64,000 nucleotides of DNA from Sambucus nigra. Lineage: Eukaryota; Streptophyta; Magnoliopsida; Dipsacales; Adoxaceae. Under the pieces are notes generated by a model. That model saw only the letters and a program-made list of their open reading frames with translations, was not told where the DNA came from and made no database searches. Each line of letters opens with the position of its first letter. Position 1 is the stretch's first letter. The translations under genes and the position numbers were made by a program. The stretch is from positions 373,881,868 through 373,945,867 of the forward strand of contig OX422207.1 of the NCBI GenBank assembly GCA_949130495.1. Direction: 5' to 3'. Below, piece by piece: positions 57,180 to 64,000 of the stretch.

Positions 57180-59640
57180 TTTTCGGAACCGACCACGTGG
57201 CCATGAGACCTACGGTTTGAGAGCACATGCCAAATTTTAGAATATCTACACTTAGGCCTGAAAAAAGGTGCCGTCAGAGGGTGAAACCACTACCCGCCCC
57301 AAAATGGCCCCGTGAGTGGTGCTAACACCTCCCACGGGACCAACGTAGCTCGTAAGAACTGATCGCATGACCACGGGATCCACGGTTTGAGAGCACAGTC
57401 AAAATTTCAGAATATCCACACTTAGGCTTGAAAAGTTCTATCAGAGGGAAAAACCACGAAGCACCCACCAAATGGCCCCTTAAGTAGTGCCAACACCTCC
57501 CACGGGACAATCTTAGCTCGTAGAAACTGACCGCGTGGCCAAGGGACCCACGGTTTGAGAGCACAACCCAAATTTTAGAATATCCACACAAATGCCTGTA
57601 AACATGTCGTTTGAGCACGAAACCTCATAACTCCCCCGAACACCACTTGAGTATCACCATCAACTTGCATGGTCCCAATGTATCTCGTAGGAATTGACCG
57701 CGTGGCAACGAGACCCGTGGTTTGAGAGCACGGGCCAAATTTTAGAATATCCACACTTAAATCTGAAAACGTGCCGTGAGAGGTCGAAACCACAAACTGC
57801 CCCCAAGCGGCATCGTGAGTCATGCCAATAACTCGCATGGGACCAACATAGCTCGTAAGAACCGACTGCGTGGCCGCAAGGCCCACGGTTTGATAGCATG
57901 GTCCAAATTTCAAAAATATCTACACTTAGGTCTAAAAACATGTCGTTAGAGAGCAAAATAATGAACCGCCCCCAAAACGGCCCCGTGAGTGGTGCCAACA
58001 CCTCCCACGAGACCAACGTAGCTCGTAGTAACTAATTGCGCATCCACGGGACCCACGGTTTGTGAAAATGGCCCAAATTTCAAAATATCCATGCTTAGGC
58101 TTGAAAACATGCCATCAGAGGGCGAAACCACGAAGCACCCCCCAAAGGGCCCCGTGAGCAGTGCGAACACATCCCATGGGAAAAGCATAGCTCGTAGGAA
58201 CTGACCGCATGTTCACGGGATCCACATTTTGAGAGGACAATCCAAATTTTAGAATATCCACACTTAGGCCTGAAAACATGCCATTAGAGGCTGAAACCAC
58301 GAACCACGCCCCAAACGTCCCCGTGAGTGGCGCCAACACCTCGCACGGAACCAATGTAGCTCGTACGAACCAATCGCATGGCCACGGGACCCACAGTTTG
58401 AGAGCATGGACTAATTTTGAGAATATTCACCCTTAGACCTGAAAACGTGTCTTTCGAAGGTGAAACCCCGTAGCGCCCCACAAATGTCCTTATGAATGGC
58501 ATCAGCACCTCCCACGGGACCAATATAGCTAGTAACAACCGGCCGCTTGACCACGGGATCCACAGTTTGAGAGCACGACCTAAATTTCAGAATATCCACA
58601 CTTAGTCTTGAAAATGTGCTGTTAGAGGGAGAAACCATGAAGCACCCCCCAAACGGCCCAAGGAGCGGTGCCAATACCTCCTACGGGACCAACATATCTC
58701 ATAGGAACTAACATCGTGGCCAGGTGGACCATGATTTGACAGCACGACATAATTTTAAGAATATCCACACTTATGCCTAAAAACGTGCCATTAGAGGGAG
58801 AAACAGTGAACCACACCCCAAACGGCCTCATGAGCAGCGCTAACACTTGCACGAGACCAACATAGCCTCTAGGAACTGATCGCATGGTCACGGGACCCAC
58901 GGTTTGAGAGCATGACCCAATTTTGGGAAAAACTACACTTAGGCCAGAAAATGCACTATCCAAAGGCGAAACCCTGTAACGCCCGATAAACGACCCTGTG
59001 AGTGGTGCCAATAACCCGTACGGTACCAATGTAGCTCGTAAGAACCGATCACATGGCCACGGGACCCATAGTTTGAGAGCACGACCCAAATTTCAAAATA
59101 TCCACACTTAGTCTTGGAAACGTGCTATCAGAGGGTGAAACCACGAAGCACCCCCCCAAACGGCCCCATGACTGGCACCAACACCTCCCACGGGACCAAC
59201 TTAGCTCGTAGGAACCGATCGCCTGGCCACGGGACCCACGATTTGAGAGAATGACCCAATTTTGAGAATATCCACACTTAGTACTAAAAATGTTTCATTA
59301 GAAGGAGAAAACACAAACCACCCCCAAATGGCTCCGTGAACGGTGTCAACACCTCGCACGAGACCAAATATAGAACTGATCGCGTGGTCATAGGACCCAC
59401 GGTTTAAGAGCATGACCTTATTTTGAGAATATCCACACTTAGGCCTAAAAACGTGCCATTCGAAGGCAAAACCCTACAACGCCCTCCCAACCGGCCTTAT
59501 GAGCGGTGCCAACAACTCGCACGGGACTAATGTAGCTTGTAGAAACTGACCGCGTGGCCACGAGACCCACGATTTGAGAGCACATGCCAAATTTTAGAAT
59601 ATCGCCGTGCTCTCAAACTGGGGTCCCGTGACCACGCGAG
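57180..59640. repeat. 169-bp tandem satellite array, about 14-15 units
   Basis: Units repeat ACCGCGTGGCCACGGGACCC, ACGGTTTGAGAGCACG, CAAATTTTAGAATATCCACA and CTTAGGCCTGAAAACGTGCC with a period of 164-172 bp and moderate divergence. The last partial unit (59605-59637) is inverted. The array lies between TNP2 exon 3 and the right subterminal repeats of CACTA-B; related units are in CACTA-E. Open frames through it on the minus strand are artefacts. Confidence 0.95.
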
Positions 59641-59754
59641 ATTTTATAATTTAATGTTTAGAATTATGGCCATGAGGGGTTTACATTACGCACGTTTTAA
59701 AATCTCGAGAAAACTGATAAAATTCTGCCTAATTTTTTTTAAATATATTTAATA

Positions 59755-60170
59755 ATGGTCACGGACATAGTCCATGACCAACCCTATTTTTATCACGCAT
59801 AAATGAGGTCACGAACTAGGGTCGTGACCATTTCGAGTACATAAGGGTATGGGTCACGGTCTAGGGCTATGAAAATGTCTATGACCATTTTCATAAGCTG
59901 AAGGGTTGGTACAACTTTGAGCCTTGACCCTCTTCGTGAACATTTGTGTAAATTGAAGGGTGGGTCACCGACCAAGGTCGTGACCTGGTGTGAGATAGGG
60001 TCATGGCTAGTATCCGTGACCATAGTCCGTGACCCATATAATCCATGACCAGTATTGTGGTCATGGATATGGTCCATGACCAATGAATATGGCCATGCCC
60101 GATTTGGTCACGGACCAAATCCGCGACCCACGTCTAATGGTTAGGGATAAAATCCGTGACCATTTACCAC
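59755..60170. repeat. CACTA-B right subterminal repeats
   Basis: About 15 GTCACGG/CCGTGACC modules with GGTCATGGATATGGTCCATG-type variants, same family as 15310-15720. Confidence 0.88.
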
Positions 60171-60183
60171 ATTTTGTGTAGTG

Positions 60184-61210
60184 ATTTTTCATTTGAAAAC
60201 CTTTCATAAATACACCCTTGTGTTGATTATGGGTTAAACCTCTTTAAGTTGTTTAGCTACCCATTTACTCTCTTCACTTTACCATTCCTTTACTTTATGG
60301 ACATTAATTAATTTTCACCTTACTTGTCCATTTTTTCTTCATCGAAACATTTATTAATTCATTTAAGTTAGGTTGTCTTTTTACATATTCACCACACAAC
60401 CCATTTCTTGATATGTTTCATATTCATTATCTTTTTCTCTGAATCTTTCAATAACCTCATACTTTAACGGATTCCACACCACCGACTATGCTAACATATG
60501 CTCTGGTCAGTATTTTAGGTGTTTCACCCTAGGGATCTGGACCTTCCTTTATTATTCCCGGTGTCATCGGATTCCTTACTAATGTGTTTTAACATTTTGT
60601 AAATGTCACATTATTTCCTCTTTTACTTTTTCTGATTGAAGTCAAAACTCTAGGTTTCACCCTAGCTTGTGTTGCACTTTAAAAATCATCATTTATTGTC
60701 ATTTTTATTATAACATTGATTTTATTCCAAAACTATGTTCATTTAGGACCATTTTGTGTAACACCTTTTCCAATATTTTTATTATATAAAAATGTTCCAC
60801 TTTACGTAAAATGATAATTTTACCCATTTGTTTCCAAACTTGTCCCTTCCTTTATTTTCACAAGTGTTATTTCCAAAAACACCATCAAGTTACCCACACT
60901 AACTTCTTAAGTATTTTTAATACATTAACACTTTTTTAGAATTTTGGAGTAACATTCTTCTCAAGTTGAAAACCTATTTATTTCATCACTTTCTTTTCGA
61001 AGAATTCTTTGAACATCTAAAACTACTTTATAATAAATATACCATTTTCTTTATTAATCAATGTAGTCTTGAATCCTTACACTTATCACATTTTAACACC
61101 TTTTCACACACTTTTAGGGCTAAAATTTATATTTTCTACATTTCATGTTTAAACCTAATAAAACCCACATTAAACTTGTTTATATGCATGAGAAGATGGA
61201 TTTTAACTCT
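60184..61210. other. AT-rich flank, no gene seen
   Basis: Between CACTA-B and gypsy H the sequence is about 70% A+T with no recognisable coding, RNA or repeat feature. ATT at 60184-60186 is the right target duplication of CACTA-B. Confidence 0.6.
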
Positions 61211-61723
61211 TGTTAATACCAAAAATTATCCACCTACGTGGACCAATCAGAAGTGGACAAGTGTCTCCCTATATGGCAGAAATCCTAGTCAACAGATATT
61301 TACTCGGAAGGCATGCCGACCAACATGAAGAATGCAGATCATCAATATAAATGAAAAGCCACCGCACAGGAAGTACATCCAAAAGTCTTTTACCACGTGG
61401 TTCATACAACCAACCGTCACATTTATTATGTACGGTTGTAAATCGTAAAATATACAAAGGCATTCCAACTCTTGATCTTTGGGTCACTATAAATACATTA
61501 TACTCGTTTCATCAAGGGGGAGAGAACAAATTCTAGGATATTATTATTAACAAGGGTAACTAGCTTTCTGTAATCACTAAAATCAATATAATAACAGTGG
61601 ATGTAGGCTTTCTTACACAACCGAACCACTTTAAAACTCTTTGTCTTTTATTTACTTATTTCATTGCAATCATATATTTTATTTGTGATTAAAAAATTGA
61701 ACCTAGTCCATTTTTTGACATCA
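61211..61723 (+). repeat. Gypsy H 5' LTR
   Basis: It begins TGTTAATACCAAAAATTATC and ends near GACATCA (61723), six bases before the primer binding site. The partner LTR is not in the window, so both edges are inferred. Confidence 0.7.
61487..61496 (+). promoter_or_regulatory. TATA box in gypsy H LTR
   Basis: CACTATAAATACATTATACTC is a canonical plant TATA box; about 30 bases downstream (near 61517) a start in TCATCAAGGGGGAG is likely, leaving about 200 bases of R/U5. Confidence 0.7.
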
Positions 61724-61728
61724 ATAGA

Positions 61729-61747
61729 TTGGCGTCGTCTGTGGGAA
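61729..61747 (+). other. Gypsy H primer binding site
   Basis: TTGGCGTCGTCTGTGGGAA differs by one base from the TGGCGCCGTCTGTGGGAA site common in plant gypsy elements. It differs from the site of gypsy A. Confidence 0.82.
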
Positions 61748-61799
61748 CGTGTGTCTAATTTTCGTTCTCAATCTCGTATATCCTTGCTCAAGGAAAAAT

Positions 61800-63170
61800 A
61801 AATGATCTAGAGCCTAATGCCAGTAACGAAGGCAAACCAATCGTTCCACCTTCTCCGCCTACAACAGTTGGACTAAATGGGATTCTTTCCATCATTTACG
61901 GGGGTTAAGATGCTATGGAGGAAACAATGAGACAATTTGCACAGTCAATGCATGCCAAATCTCTAGCCCTATCCAGACAACAAGCAATTCCTTCACCAAG
62001 GAGAGAAATGCCACCTCCACCTCCTAGGAATAATCGATATAGCTATTCAAGATTATTTCATGATAGGACTTATCACCCAGGAGTCAGTTCATCGGTTAGA
62101 GAAAAAGAGTTCTATGACGGACATTCTTTCTATCCTGAAAGGTCAAATGTCGAGGAAAGATTGAGTAGAGCTTTGCCTTTTGATCGTTTGGGACCCTAAA
62201 CAAACATGAACCTTCCTAGAGCATTATCTAGAACCACCCAGTATCTAGACGACCATCATGAAGTCTTAGTCATATCAAGATCAAATGTTCGACAATCTGT
62301 ACACACCGAGCAGACTTCTCAAGAAGAGATCTTAGCACAAACATATGGTTGGGACAACGGAGTTGCTTCGCACAAAACTGACACAAGAAATTCATCATGG
62401 AATGGATCAATTTAGTGATTGGAAGCTAGGCTAGGAGAAAAGGAAAAAAAAAGAATCCCTTGTAGAGGAGTTTTGTCAAAGGGTCTCCCTTTATTCGGGC
62501 AATCGTTGATTTCTCAACTCCATCTAAGTTTAAAACCCCTATATGGTCACCCCAAAATATGATGGCAAAACTTATCATGTTTTGCACATTAAATAATATT
62601 AAGTTGCAGCTAAAATTTATTCAGTCCCTGATGAGATGAGATATAGATCATTTTCAAGCACCATTACAGATTCTGCCCAACTATGTTATAATAACCCGCC
62701 CTAGGGAAAAATTGACAACTTCAACTAGCTTGCCGAGCTATTCATCATCAACTTTTTTTGGGGGGCTAAGCTAGTAAAAAGAGTATCACATCTCTTAAGT
62801 GTAAGTAAATGAGTACGGGAAATAACTAGGGAGTATATCACTCGTTTTAACAACGAAAAAATCGAAGTGGTTGTCTTTAAGGAGAAAACAACCATCAGTA
62901 CTCTAATGAGTGGGTTGTTTCTCAAGAAACTAAAGATCCTCCTAAAACCATGATTGAGATCATGGTTAAGGCATAAAAAATAATGAACGTCGAGGAAGCA
63001 ATGGCCAAAAAATAGAGTCCAGCTAGTAATCCTGGTAAGAAAGATAAAAAGGAGCAGAAGCCAAAGAAGGACGATATGCTCAAAAAGTATGAAACTTATA
63101 CTCCATTGACTACTAGCATTCACCACATCCTAGAGGAAATCAAACACAAAAAGGATTTGTGATGGACTGA
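61800..63170 (+). pseudogene. Gypsy H gag
   Basis: An N-terminal piece (61915-62199: MEETMRQFAQSMHAKSLALS, Pro/Arg-rich) and a spacer are followed by the gag core from YDGKTYHVLHIK (62560) through EITREYITRFNNEKIEVV (62816-62870) and TTISTLMSGLF. Stops are frequent. No start codon can be fixed with confidence. Confidence 0.75.
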
Positions 63171-63174
63171 AAGG

Positions 63175-63426
63175 TTGAGGGAACCTCCTAACAGGAGGGA
63201 CAAATCTAAATATTATGAGTTCCATATGGATCATGGCCATAGAGTAAATGATTATATCGCTTTAAAGAATGAATTGGAATTTCTTATTCGTCGAGGGAAA
63301 CTGAAAATTTTTATTGATCGAAGAGATGGAAGAGAAGTAAGCGGAAGGTCAAATTCTCTATGCAAGCCCATAGATGACAGGATATTAACCATGAAGATTG
63401 TTATAAAGATGGTACCGACATATTGA
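63175..63426 (+). pseudogene. Gypsy H gag knuckle region, cysteines lost
   Basis: YYEFHMDHGHRVNDYIALKN corresponds to the C-x2-H-x7-C knuckle of this gag type, but both Cys positions are Tyr, so zinc binding is lost. A LIRRGKL helix follows as usual. The ORF ends at a TGA at 63424. Confidence 0.78.
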
Positions 63427-63449
63427 AGAAGCGTAAATAATCAGAATGT

Positions 63450-64000
63450 GAGGTAACTATGATCAATTTTGGTTCATTTGATGGTCATGTAATTACAGGT
63501 GGTGATGAAGGAGGAGGATATCACATTGCCGAGAGAAACGCCTACCTAAATGAAGTGTAGGACCAATTTTATATCCAGAGAATCAATCTGAACGAAGATG
63601 ATGGACCCAGGAAGGTCAGTAAAGACAAACTAATGATAAAATTTTCCAAGAATGGCCTCTCTGGGGTACTTTATGATGATGCATTGGTCGTCAAATTCAG
63701 AATCTAGGATTCCATCATCACTAAAGTGTTAATTTATAATGGGATCTCGACTAATGTCATATTTTATCCATAATTTCAGAGTCTAAATTTGAAACACAGC
63801 CAACTGGAACCTTATCATAAGAATTAATAGGTTTTTCAGGTGAAAAAGTATAACCTCTTGGGACGATCAAGCTAGAAGTTTATTTCGACACCTGTTCGGT
63901 GAGCCGTAATGAAAAAATACGCTTTTTATGATGGATCAAAATATTCAGTCTGCCTATAATTCGATCCTCGACAGGGTAGGATTGAAGAAGTTTGAAGTTG
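63450..64000 (+). pseudogene. Gypsy H aspartic protease, degenerate
   Basis: Pieces IITKVLIYNGIST (the active-site D-G-G/S is changed to Y-N-G), FQSLNLKHSQLEPY and GFSGEKV follow the protease pattern. Several stops. The window ends here. Confidence 0.72.

Larger units (their letters stand above)
61211..64000 (+). mobile_element. Gypsy H: 5' part of a Tat-like LTR retrotransposon, right end outside window
   Basis: LTR, primer binding site, gag, knuckle-like motif and protease follow each other on the plus strand, and the window ends in or just after the protease. Many stops and shifts show it is old. The PBS and gag type fit the Tat group, but no RT is available for a test. Confidence 0.85.

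Noticed and set aside
57322..59413. A ladder of minus-strand ORFs of 70-155 residues with similar sequence
   Set aside because: They are translations of the 169-bp satellite; the similarity is the repeat, not a gene family.

Overview
The window is repeat-dense chromosomal DNA of a flowering plant, most likely a eudicot. It holds plant-type CACTA (En/Spm) transposons, Tat-lineage Ty3/gypsy retrotransposons with two RNase H domains, solo LTRs, MITEs and tandem repeats, and no intact ordinary cellular gene. The only host-like sequences are fragments: a dynamin-related GED piece, a two-exon trihelix/NAM-associated gene, and a CCHC zinc-knuckle piece.

Layout. (1) 1-14475: a minus-strand gypsy element (called A here). 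Its 5' LTR, PBS, gag, protease, RT, two RNase H domains and integrase are visible, and its 3' LTR lies off the left edge. CACTA-1 (5154-11837, 3-bp duplication CGC) sits in its gag-pol frame, and removing it restores the reading frame across the junction. CACTA-1 has an uninterrupted three-exon TNP2 transposase (about 1083 aa) but a gutted TnpA-like gene. (2) 14482-15292: a tandem repeat and AT-rich DNA. (3) 15293-60183: apparently one very large composite CACTA (CACTA-B). It has matching diverged ends and subterminal repeats and an ATT duplication on both sides. Its own pieces (TnpA-like, TNP2, a 169-bp satellite array) are separated by nested insertions.

Insertions in CACTA-B. CACTA-2 (16736-22523, AAG duplication) is a relative of CACTA-1 and carries a 624-bp solo LTR. 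CACTA-D (25196 to about 33345) has lost its right end. Gypsy F is a 21.4-kb Tat-like retrotransposon (34306-55742, ACATG duplication). Inside F lie CACTA-E (39392-43898), with its own foldback MITE and hAT-like element; a 2.97-kb solo LTR (46280-49252, TCTTT duplication) splitting the second RNase H; and host-gene fragments replacing the promoter half of F's 5' LTR. Nesting depth reaches four (B > F > E > hAT).

(4) 60184-61210: AT-rich flank. (5) 61211-64000: the 5' part of a third gypsy element (H, plus strand), with LTR, PBS, degenerate gag and protease, running off the right edge.

How the parts relate: TNP2 is the CACTA DDE transposase and TnpA-like proteins are expected to bind the palindromic subterminal repeats. 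CACTA-1 has the better TNP2 and CACTA-2 the better TnpA-like gene, so the two copies are complementary remnants. All domain calls were made by reading motifs by eye; no database search was possible.
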